A stretch of DNA of 15,564 bases from assembly GCA_002708345.1 (NCBI GenBank), contig PANG01000021.1, forward strand, positions 1 through 15,564. The letters are read 5' to 3'. The notes beneath the pieces were generated by a model. That model was not told where the DNA came from and ran no database searches. It saw only the letters and a program-made list of their open reading frames with translations. Position 1 is the first letter of the stretch. The number at the start of each line of letters is the position of its first letter. The position numbers were made by a program, and so were the translations under genes. The stretch comes from Planctomycetaceae bacterium (GTDB lineage: Bacteria > Planctomycetota > Planctomycetia > Pirellulales > Pirellulaceae). This document shows positions 1 through 6,068 of this stretch, one piece after another.

Positions 1-232
1 CAGCGACTTCTTCTTCTGCTGGAGTCTCCTCGGCGGCGACTGCCTCTTCTACCGGAGTCTCCTCGGCAGCGGGTTCCTCGGCGGCGACTGCCTCTTCTGC
101 CGGCGTCTCCTCGGCAGCGGCCTCTTCTGCCGGAGTCTCCTCGGCAGCCGGTTCTTCGGCGGCGACTGCCTCTTCTGCCGGCGTCTCCTCGGCAGCCGGT
201 TCTTCGGCAGCGGCTTCTTCTTCTGCCGGAGC
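1..232 (-). repeat. In-frame tandem repeats encoding the acidic tail of S2
   Basis: Degenerate tandem repeats inside rpsB. Read in frame, the tail is built from an 11-residue module of the form [11 protein letters not shown] and an optional 5-residue module AEEPA, giving successive units of 16, 15, 11, 16 and 11 residues before the window edge. At DNA level the longest exact copy I found is 41 bases, at 78-118 and again at 156-196, an offset of 78 bp (26 codons), so reading frame is kept. Such arrays can expand and contract by slippage or recombination. The array is cut by the window edge, so the total copy number is unknown. Confidence 0.9.
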
Positions 233-1003
233 GTCTTCGGTTACCGGGCTGGCTGCGACTGGAACATCGACGGCCGGGGGTGTGAGTAACTGGAATGGTG
301 TGACCTCGGCAATCGGGTCGGTAATTCCCTTGGCTCCCATCACCGCGTCGGCCATGTAGCCAATCACCATCTCGATGGATCGAATGCCATCGTCATTGCC
401 CGGGATGGGAAGATCGACGTCATCTGGATCGCAATCCGTATCGATTAATGCAATCGAGGCGATTCCCATCTTGCGGGCTTCGCGGACCGAATTTTTTTCC
501 TTCTTGGGGTCAATCACAACGACACACTCAGGTAGCCGGTTCATGCTTCGCAGACCATCCAGGTTGCGGTGCATCTTCCGGTATTCCCGGTTCAACGACG
601 ATTGCATTTTCTTGGAGTAACTCTTCAATTCTTCCGAGCCGCGAAGTTCTTCCAGTTCTTCCAGTCGGCTCATGCGACTGCGAATCGTGCGGAAATTGGT
701 AAGTGTTCCTCCCAGCCAGCGTTCATTAACGAACGGCATTCCTGCGCGAAGTGCCTCTCGTTGAATAACGCCACCGGCCTGGCGTTTGGTTCCCACGAAG
801 AGGACAAGGCTACCCGCCTCGACCACCTGGGAAATATACTTGCGGGCTCGCAGCAGACCGCGGACCGTTTCGCGGATATCGATGATATGGAGCTGGTTTT
901 TGCGAGCGTAGATGTACGGTGCCATTTTCGGGTTCCAGCGACTTGCACTGTGACCGAAATGGACTCCCGACTCAATCAGTTTCTTGACAATAACATCTGC
1001 CAC
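1..1003 (-). CDS. rpsB: 30S ribosomal protein S2 with long Ala/Glu/Pro repeat tail (partial, 3' end outside window)
   Basis: Ribosomal protein S2 of the small subunit. Reading the minus strand from the GTG at 1003-1001 gives an open frame of 334 codons to the window edge, with no stop. The start reads [18 protein letters not shown], followed by [44 protein letters not shown] and [12 protein letters not shown], all S2 hallmarks. The family core ends near residue 235 (GITDPIAEV), about the normal total length of S2. After it comes a Pro/Val linker and then an acidic Ala/Glu/Pro repeat tail of about 80 visible residues that continues beyond the window. A GGGAG Shine-Dalgarno lies about 10 bases before the GTG, which supports this start. 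In bacteria rpsB is usually followed by tsf, which would lie off the left edge. Identity of the core is certain; the role of the tail is unknown. Confidence 0.97.
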   Translation of the reverse strand, partial: MADVIVKKLIESGVHFGHSASRWNPKMAPYIYARKNQLHIIDIRETVRGLLRARKYISQVVEAGSLVLFVGTKRQAGGVIQREALRAGMPFVNERWLGGTLTNFRTIRSRMSRLEELEELRGSEELKSYSKKMQSSLNREYRKMHRNLDGLRSMNRLPECVVVIDPKKEKNSVREARKMGIASIALIDTDCDPDDVDLPIPGNDDGIRSIEMVIGYMADAVMGAKGITDPIAEVTPFQLLTPPAVDVPVAASPVTEDAPAEEEAAAEEPAAEETPAEEAVAAEEPAAEETPAEEAAAEETPAEEAVAAEEPAAEETPVEEAVAAEETPAEEEVA

Positions 1004-1013
1004 GGCGACAAAT

Positions 1014-1095
1014 CTCCCCCGATCCCAGGGATCGGTTGCGGACGATAACGGGCGACGCCCAGCCAGGCTGGTCTGCCGGAACACCCAGGTTCCGG
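1014..1095 (-). promoter_or_regulatory. Structured rpsB leader: three inverted repeats, the last abutting the ribosome binding site
   Basis: The presumed rpsB leader RNA (about 200 nt from the candidate promoter to the GTG) contains three perfect inverted repeats. The first is at 1076-1095, with 7-base arms CCGGAAC/GTTCCGG and a 6-base loop. The second is at 1059-1071, with 5-base arms CCAGC/GCTGG and a 3-base loop. The third is at 1019-1035, with 8-base arms CCGATCCC/GGGATCGG around one base, so about 7 pairs with a 3-base loop if folded. The third ends directly beside the Shine-Dalgarno (1014-1018). S2 is known to regulate its own operon through the mRNA leader in some bacteria, so a translational control element is plausible. 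I see the repeats directly; the regulatory role is inferred. Confidence 0.5.
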
Positions 1096-1215
1096 GCCTC
1101 GTTACAGGATAGTTCCTTCGTCCTGGTAAAAATGTGAGAACACCTCATAACGCAACGTGCTGGTCCCAGTTGAGGCATTCCCGGGTTAACAGGTGCAGCA
1201 CGGTTTGAATCACAC

Positions 1216-1244
1216 AATCTATCAGTCTGCAACTTGACGGTCAA
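1216..1244 (-). promoter_or_regulatory. Candidate sigma70-type promoter for rpsB
   Basis: On the minus strand, TTGACC (1244-1239) and TAGATT (1221-1216) are separated by 17 bp. This would start transcription near 1209 and give a leader of roughly 200 nt. The -35 box sits in a perfect palindrome TTGACGGTCAA (1234-1244), which could also be an operator half or a coincidence. The same two hexamers occur in the divergent purA promoter. Confidence 0.5.
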
Positions 1245-1295
1245 TCCGCGCCTCGCCGGTTGAGGTTGGGCCGGTCGATCTTGGCCTCCCCTTGC

Positions 1296-1325
1296 TTGAC
1301 CATGCCTTGGGTGACAGCCTAGATT
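1296..1325 (+). promoter_or_regulatory. Candidate sigma70-type promoter for purA
   Basis: TTGACC (1296-1301) and TAGATT (1320-1325) are separated by 18 bp, giving a predicted start near 1332 and a short leader before the GTG at 1376. The hexamers match those of the rpsB promoter on the other strand; the two -35 boxes are 51 bp apart, back to back. Confidence 0.5.
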
Positions 1326-1338
1326 ATTGAGTTTGTTG

Positions 1339-1369
1339 CCAGGCTTGTTGAGCCTGGCCGTGGAAGGAG
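1339..1369 (+). promoter_or_regulatory. purA leader hairpin and Shine-Dalgarno
   Basis: A perfect hairpin with 7-base arms CCAGGCT/AGCCTGG and a 5-base loop lies at 1339-1357. It is followed after a few bases by AAGGAG (1364-1369), 6 bases before the GTG start at 1376. The ribosome binding site fixes the purA start. The hairpin takes up most of the short predicted leader; it may stabilise the mRNA or tune initiation. No U-tract follows, so it does not look like a terminator. Confidence 0.5.
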
Positions 1370-1375
1370 AGAACG

Positions 1376-2686
1376 GTGCCTGGAACATGCGTGATTGGAT
1401 TGCAGTGGGGCGATGAGGCGAAAGGGAAGCTCGTCGACTTGCTCACCCCCGGTGTCGAGGTGGTAGTTCGATACCAGGGTGGTGCGAATGCAGGACATAC
1501 GGTGGTGACCGGCAAGGATGTCTACAAGCTGCATCACATCCCCAGTGGCATTCTTCACGAGGGAGTGATGAATATTGTCTCAACCGGTGTTGTCATCAAC
1601 CCGAAGACAATCCTCGAGGAGATAGACGGGCTCCAGGACCGAGGGGTCCCGGTGGAAGATCGTCTGATGATCAGCGACCGGGCCCACGTTGTTTTCCCCT
1701 GGCACGTTGCCGAGGACCGGGTGCTCAATGCCCGGCTGGTCGGTGGGGAGTCCATTGGGACGACGCTGCGTGGTATCGGACCATGTTACCGGGACAAGGT
1801 TGGTCGCAGCCTGGCAATTCGCCTGGGAGACATGTTGAGGGATGATTTTTCCGATCGTGTGCACCAGGTGGTTGCTGCCAAGCGACAGATCCTTGAAGGG
1901 ATCGGGGACCTGGAACCGGGCGAGCTGGATGCCGATCAGATCGTAGAGCAGTACAGTGATCATGCCAGGCGACTGCAGGGCTTTATTTCCGATTCGACTG
2001 CCTACCTGCTGGATGCGGTCGAGCAGGACAGGAAGATCCTGTACGAGGGAGCCCAGGGCTCCCTGCTGGATATTGACCATGGCACCTATCCCTTTGTTAC
2101 CAGCAGCAACAGCTCGGGTGTCGGCATTCCTGCCGGTGCTGGAGTTCCACCGCGATGGATCAACAAGGTGCTGGGAGTGATCAAGTCCTATTCCACGCGG
2201 GTCGGCGGAGGGCCTTTCCCGACCGAACAGGACAACGCCAGGGGAGAGCAGATCCGGGAGCTTGGCAAGGAGTACGGTACCACGACTGGTCGACCTCGCC
2301 GCTGTGGATGGCTGGACGCTGTGGCAGTGCGTTATGCGGTTCGCCTGGGTGGAGTGAACGCCCTCTCGCTGATGCTGCTGGATGTCCTTAGCCAGTTGCC
2401 CGAGATCAAGATCTGTGTCGCCTATGAACTTGATGGCGAAAGAATCGATTATTTTCCCAGTCATGCAGAAGACCTCCGCTCGGTAACGCCGGTTTACGAG
2501 ACCTTCGAGGGATGGCAACAGGACGTCACCGGGGCACGCAGCATGGAGGACCTGCCGGCAGGAGCACATGATTACCTGGCACGTGTGACCGAGCTCGTTG
2601 GCTGCCCGGTTGAGGTGGTCTCGGTGGGCCCGGACCGTGAACAGACGATCTTCGTTTCCGGTAACCCCCTGGCGGTCTCATCCTGA
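1376..2686 (+). CDS. purA: Adenylosuccinate synthetase
   Basis: Catalyses the first committed step from IMP to AMP: GTP-dependent joining of IMP and aspartate to give adenylosuccinate, in the cytoplasm. The 436-residue product has normal family length. Visible motifs are the N-terminal phosphate-binding loop WGDEAKGK (residues 11-18) with catalytic Asp13, [10 protein letters not shown] with catalytic His41 at the same position as in E. coli, [17 protein letters not shown] (128-144), [31 protein letters not shown] and [15 protein letters not shown]. The loop has Ala15 where most family members have Gly. The GTG start is supported by AAGGAG 6 bases upstream and by conserved sequence beginning at once. 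It has its own candidate promoter and is the first gene of the long plus-strand series. Confidence 0.98.
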   Translation: MPGTCVIGLQWGDEAKGKLVDLLTPGVEVVVRYQGGANAGHTVVTGKDVYKLHHIPSGILHEGVMNIVSTGVVINPKTILEEIDGLQDRGVPVEDRLMISDRAHVVFPWHVAEDRVLNARLVGGESIGTTLRGIGPCYRDKVGRSLAIRLGDMLRDDFSDRVHQVVAAKRQILEGIGDLEPGELDADQIVEQYSDHARRLQGFISDSTAYLLDAVEQDRKILYEGAQGSLLDIDHGTYPFVTSSNSSGVGIPAGAGVPPRWINKVLGVIKSYSTRVGGGPFPTEQDNARGEQIRELGKEYGTTTGRPRRCGWLDAVAVRYAVRLGGVNALSLMLLDVLSQLPEIKICVAYELDGERIDYFPSHAEDLRSVTPVYETFEGWQQDVTGARSMEDLPAGAHDYLARVTELVGCPVEVVSVGPDREQTIFVSGNPLAVSS

Positions 2687-2743
2687 TCAAGGATCCAGAG
2701 GGGGCGGGGACAGGTAAAAAGAACCGCCCGGCACAGATCCGCG

Positions 2744-2749
2744 TATAAT
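2744..2749 (+). promoter_or_regulatory. Possible -10 element upstream of uppS
   Basis: A perfect TATAAT lies in the 104-bp gap between purA and uppS. No good -35 box is found at 16-18 bp spacing (GAACCG is the best at 17), so this is at most a weak or activator-dependent promoter. It would let uppS and the genes after it be transcribed independently of purA. Confidence 0.35.
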
Positions 2750-2790
2750 GAGCACCACTGGACCCCATGCCGGCTCCTGGAGTATGTCAC

Positions 2791-3579
2791 GTGTCTGCTC
2801 AATCCACCTCGTCCTCGCTTGATGAATCGACAACGATCGAGGTACTGCCCCGGCATGTTGCCATCATCATGGATGGAAATGGCCGCTGGGCAGAGCAGCA
2901 GGATCTGCCTCGTATCGAGGGCCATCGTGGGGGCGTTGCCAGCGTGCGACGAGTGGTGGAGGAGGCGGTGCGACTGGAGATCAAGCAACTGACGCTTTAT
3001 TGCCTTTCCAGTGAAAACTGGAAACGTCCCCAGGAAGAACTTGATTTTCTCCTTCACCTGTTGCAACAGTACATGATCGAGGAGCGATCAACGATCATGA
3101 GGCAGGGAGTGCGAGTTCGCACGATCGGCCGCAGGGATAATATTCCCCAGCCGGTACTTGCGGAAATCGACAAGACGATTGAGATGAGTTCCGCGAACCA
3201 GGGGACCTGCCTCTGCCTGGCAATTAACTATGGAAGTCGGAGCGAGATTGTCGATGCCGTGCGGTCGGTTGTCAGGAAAGTCAGTGCGCAGGAACTGGGT
3301 GAGGAAGAAATCGACGAGCAAGTGATTAGCGAGAACCTGGATACGGCTGGGATGCCGGATCCTGACCTGCTGATCCGTACGGCAGGGGAACAGCGACTGA
3401 GCAACTTCCTGCTCTGGCAGGCCAGTTATGCCGAGTTGTGGATTACCGAGAAATGCTGGCCGGAATTCCAGGAGACGGACCTGCGAGCAGCACTTGTTGA
3501 TTACGCAGGACGAGTCCGACGGTTCGGTGGTCTGGTAATCAACGGCGAGGGGAGTGAGGAGGAACAGGAAGATGCTTAA
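2791..3579 (+). CDS. uppS: Isoprenyl transferase (undecaprenyl diphosphate synthase family)
   Basis: cis-Prenyltransferase that condenses isopentenyl diphosphate units onto a farnesyl primer to make the C55 lipid carrier for cell-envelope glycans; a soluble or membrane-associated enzyme. With this start it has 262 residues, normal for the family. Motifs are PRHVAIIMDGNGRWA with catalytic Asp28, GHRGG, LTLYCLSSENWKRP, and near the C-terminus DPDLLIRTAGEQRLSNFLLW followed by YAELWITEKCWPEF. I chose the GTG at 2791 because GGAG lies 8 bases upstream. An in-frame ATG at 2767 would add 8 residues but has no clear ribosome binding site. The end overlaps cdsA by 8 bases, so the two are likely translated together; the pairing uppS-cdsA is widespread in bacteria. 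Confidence 0.95.
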   Translation: MSAQSTSSSLDESTTIEVLPRHVAIIMDGNGRWAEQQDLPRIEGHRGGVASVRRVVEEAVRLEIKQLTLYCLSSENWKRPQEELDFLLHLLQQYMIEERSTIMRQGVRVRTIGRRDNIPQPVLAEIDKTIEMSSANQGTCLCLAINYGSRSEIVDAVRSVVRKVSAQELGEEEIDEQVISENLDTAGMPDPDLLIRTAGEQRLSNFLLWQASYAELWITEKCWPEFQETDLRAALVDYAGRVRRFGGLVINGEGSEEEQEDA

Positions 3580-4471
3580 ACGGATCCTTTCTTCAAGCGT
3601 GATCATTGCGATCCTGGTTGGCCTGGTCTATCTCGATCTGGTGCACCCCCTGGCTGGCGTGAGAGGACTCTGGTTGCTGCCGCTTTTCTTCCTGCTGAGC
3701 CTGCTTGCTGCCGGGGAGATGATCGAATTGCTTAAAGAGGGGGGGCAGGCGACATGCCGATGGGCTGTGCTACTGGGTGTTCTCCTTATCGACCTGCTTG
3801 TCTCTATCCCGATATTGGCAGAGCTGTTTGGGATGATTTATCCCGAGGATTGCCCGGTAGGGCGTGCTGGACTGCCGGCAGTCGGTATGGCTGCCTCTGT
3901 GATGCTTCTCTTTTTTGCAGAGATGTTCCGCTACGATCCACAGCGTCCGGTGGTACCCCGTGTGATGGCGGGCACACTGGCAGTCGCATACGTGGGGGTG
4001 CTGGGGAGTTTCCTGGTTTTGATTCGCGGCCTGGGAAGTCCTGAACAGGGGATGGCGGCGCTGCTCTCGGTCGTGCTTGTTACCAAGATGTCTGATAGTG
4101 GGGCTTACTTTGTGGGCACCTTGATTGGGCGACACAAGCTGGCACCAAAACTCAGTCCAGGTAAAACAATCGAGGGCCTGCTGGGGGGGATCCTGTTTGG
4201 CTGTCTGGCCTCGGTACTCTTTTTTGGGGCGGTTGGAGGCCGGTGGAATTGTCGCCCGACAATGGCTGTCTGTGTTCTTTACGGCCTGGTTCTTACCCTG
4301 GTCGGCGTGGTGGGAGACCTGGCCGAGTCACTCTTGAAACGGCATGCAGACCGGAAGGATTCAAGCCGCTGGCTACCCGGGCTGGGAGGTGTCCTGGATA
4401 TCCTGGATTCCCTGCTTTTTACTTTTGTCGTTGGCTACCTTTTCTGGGTCTCTGGCTTGATGGGAAGCTGA
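3572..4471 (+). CDS. cdsA: Phosphatidate cytidylyltransferase (CDP-diacylglycerol synthase)
   Basis: Integral membrane enzyme converting phosphatidic acid and CTP to CDP-diacylglycerol, the precursor of phospholipids. The 299-residue protein is hydrophobic, with several membrane segments from residue 5 onward. The conserved LSPGKTIEG lies at 195-202 and the C-terminal family signature at 253-280: SLLKRHADRKDSSRWLPG, then LGGVLDILDS. Two signature residues differ from the classic form, Leu271 replacing His in HGG and Ile277 replacing Arg in LDR; the Lys262-Asp263 pair and Asp276/Asp279 are kept. The start ATG 3572 follows AGGAGG (3557-3562) by 9 bases, while an in-frame GTG at 3554 would lie upstream of that site. 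It overlaps the end of uppS by 8 bases, suggesting translational coupling. Confidence 0.94.
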   Translation: MLKRILSSSVIIAILVGLVYLDLVHPLAGVRGLWLLPLFFLLSLLAAGEMIELLKEGGQATCRWAVLLGVLLIDLLVSIPILAELFGMIYPEDCPVGRAGLPAVGMAASVMLLFFAEMFRYDPQRPVVPRVMAGTLAVAYVGVLGSFLVLIRGLGSPEQGMAALLSVVLVTKMSDSGAYFVGTLIGRHKLAPKLSPGKTIEGLLGGILFGCLASVLFFGAVGGRWNCRPTMAVCVLYGLVLTLVGVVGDLAESLLKRHADRKDSSRWLPGLGGVLDILDSLLFTFVVGYLFWVSGLMGS

Positions 4472-4575
4472 CAGCATACCTGTCCCCTGTTTCCCTTCCT
4501 CGTGGACGTGTTTCTTTGCTACCGATGGCCTATAGTTGAACAGGGAGTCATCGCCCGGATCGAGGCAGGATCTAA

Positions 4576-5559
4576 GTGAGCCATTCAATTTCATCATCCA
4601 TGTTTGAATCGACATTGAATTTATCCGAACCGGACCAGTTGCTTGTCCTGTTTGGTGCCCATGACCAGAACCTGCGGCTGGTTCGTAATGCCCTGGATGT
4701 ATCAATTACTCACCGGGACGGCCGGATTCGCGTGCGTGGTGAAAAGCCAACTGTCATCCAGGCAACGGATGTTCTGGAGCAGCTCAAGGGGATGGTCCAG
4801 CGAGAAGGACAGCTTTCACCGGTCGAGGTGGAGCAGGTGCTGGCAACGGTGACGGGTGACACGGAATCGCACAGATGCGAGACGATCGACGTGATGAACA
4901 CGGGACGGGAGATCCGTCCGCGAACCCCTGGCCAGGCACGCTACGTCCAGTCGATTCGTGAAAATGAAGTGGTCTTTGCGGTTGGTCCGGCGGGCACGGG
5001 AAAGACCTTCCTGGCGGTTGGCATGGCGGTCGAGGCACTCAAGCGACAGGCGGTCCGGAAGATCGTGCTGGTCCGGCCAGCGGTGGAGGCGGGAGAGAGT
5101 CTCGGTTACCTGCCGGGTGACTTGCACGCAAAGATCAATCCGTACTTGCGGCCACTGCTGGATGCCCTCTACACGATGATTGACTATGACGCTGTCAAGC
5201 AGTTGATGGAAAAGGATGTTATCGAGGTGGTTCCACTGGCGTACATGCGAGGTCGCACGCTGGAGGATGCTTTCATTATCCTCGACGAGGCCCAGAACAC
5301 GACGATTTCCCAGATGAAGATGTTTCTTACCCGGATGGGAACGGGATCCCGAATCGTCGCCTCGGGGGATACAACGCAGATCGACTTGCCGCGCAATACC
5401 AACAGCGGCCTGACCGATGCAATTTCACGGCTGGATCGGGTCAAGGGAGTGGCCCATGTGCGACTGAGTGGATCCGATATTGTTCGGCACCGGCTTGTCC
5501 AGGAAATTGTCCAGGCATACGAGGAACCGGTTGGCAGGAAGGGTCGCAGGAAAAAGTGA
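4576..5559 (+). CDS. phoH: PhoH-like P-loop ATPase (YbeZ type)
   Basis: Cytoplasmic PhoH-family ATPase, linked in other bacteria to RNA metabolism and often encoded beside ybeY, as here. The 327-residue protein has an N-terminal region of about 110 residues (KH-like FGAHDQNLRLVRNAL, then a linker), followed by the PhoH domain. Walker A is GPAGTGKT (137-144), then VLVRPAVEAGESLGYLPGD, and Walker B is IILDEAQN (234-241) followed by TRMGTGSRIVASGDTTQIDL. The start is a GTG with AGGA 5 bases upstream; an in-frame ATG at 4600 lacks a ribosome binding site. The 104-bp gap after cdsA contains a TATAGT hexamer (4531-4536) without a convincing -35. The stop overlaps the proposed ybeY start (GTGA), typical of translational coupling. 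Confidence 0.95.
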   Translation: MSHSISSSMFESTLNLSEPDQLLVLFGAHDQNLRLVRNALDVSITHRDGRIRVRGEKPTVIQATDVLEQLKGMVQREGQLSPVEVEQVLATVTGDTESHRCETIDVMNTGREIRPRTPGQARYVQSIRENEVVFAVGPAGTGKTFLAVGMAVEALKRQAVRKIVLVRPAVEAGESLGYLPGDLHAKINPYLRPLLDALYTMIDYDAVKQLMEKDVIEVVPLAYMRGRTLEDAFIILDEAQNTTISQMKMFLTRMGTGSRIVASGDTTQIDLPRNTNSGLTDAISRLDRVKGVAHVRLSGSDIVRHRLVQEIVQAYEEPVGRKGRRKK

Positions 5560-6068
5560 TACCCGGTGGCAGAGGGGAAACAGGAACCGTGATCGAGATC
5601 GATGTGGTCAACCGCCAGGTCCGCCACCAGGTCGATAACCAGAGGCTGGTCGAGGCGACCAGGCATGTTCTTCAGTCCCATGGGATAACGTCGGGCCAGA
5701 TCTCGATTGCCATCCTGGACAACCCGATGATCCGTGAACTCAATCTGGAGTTTCTCGATCATGACTATGCAACCGATGTCCTGAGTTTTGTGCTGGAACG
5801 TGAGGGGGAGATGCTGGAGGGAGAAATTGCTGTCAGCGCGGAAATGGCAGCGGACCAGGCAGGTCAATATGGCTGGCCGGCGGCACATGAACTCCTGCTC
5901 TACGTCGTCCACGGGGCGCTTCACCTGGTGGGACTGGATGACAAGCAGCCCGACTCGATGGAGCAAATGCGGTCGGCAGAGCACCAGGTCTGCGAGTGGC
6001 TGGGAATAGGCCCTCCCCCCGATCGTCCAGTCCAGAACCCTGTTGAAGGAGACGAAAAAACGTGCTGA
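5556..6068 (+). CDS. ybeY: Endoribonuclease YbeY (rRNA maturation / ribosome quality control)
   Basis: Metal-dependent endoribonuclease family involved in 16S rRNA 3'-end processing. The 170-residue product contains the family marker YATDVLSF (71-78) and the metal site HGALHLVGLDD (119-129). The family pattern is H-x3-H-x5-H; here His119 and His123 are present but the third ligand position is Asp129. The upstream His111 (HELLLYVVHG) and Asp128 are in the usual places. The GTG start at 5556 overlaps the phoH stop (GTGA) with AGGA 4 bases upstream; an in-frame GTG at 5589 would remove 11 residues and begins right where family similarity starts, so it is a real alternative. The end overlaps the next gene by 7 bases. 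Confidence 0.9.
   Translation: MIPGGRGETGTVIEIDVVNRQVRHQVDNQRLVEATRHVLQSHGITSGQISIAILDNPMIRELNLEFLDHDYATDVLSFVLEREGEMLEGEIAVSAEMAADQAGQYGWPAAHELLLYVVHGALHLVGLDDKQPDSMEQMRSAEHQVCEWLGIGPPPDRPVQNPVEGDEKTC

Noticed and set aside
1..232. Repeat array resembling a CRISPR or satellite at the left edge
   Set aside because: The units are degenerate, in frame and translate into a continuous S2 tail; there are no unique spacers.
1127..1147. Small stem TGAG/CTCA followed by T-run in the rpsB leader as an attenuator
   Set aside because: Only four base pairs; not stable enough to support a call.
1580..2569. Long open frame of 329 codons on the minus strand inside purA
   Set aside because: It lies wholly opposite a certain purA gene, has no recognisable domain and no ribosome binding site; codon bias of the sense gene explains its openness.
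2691..2740. Inverted repeats between purA and uppS (GGATC/GATCC with GGGCG/CGCCC inside) as a terminator
   Set aside because: The stem is short and interrupted and has no U-tract; too weak to call.
4508..4536. Promoter before phoH based on TATAGT at 4531-4536
   Set aside because: No acceptable -35 at 16-18 bp spacing; kept only as a remark under phoH.
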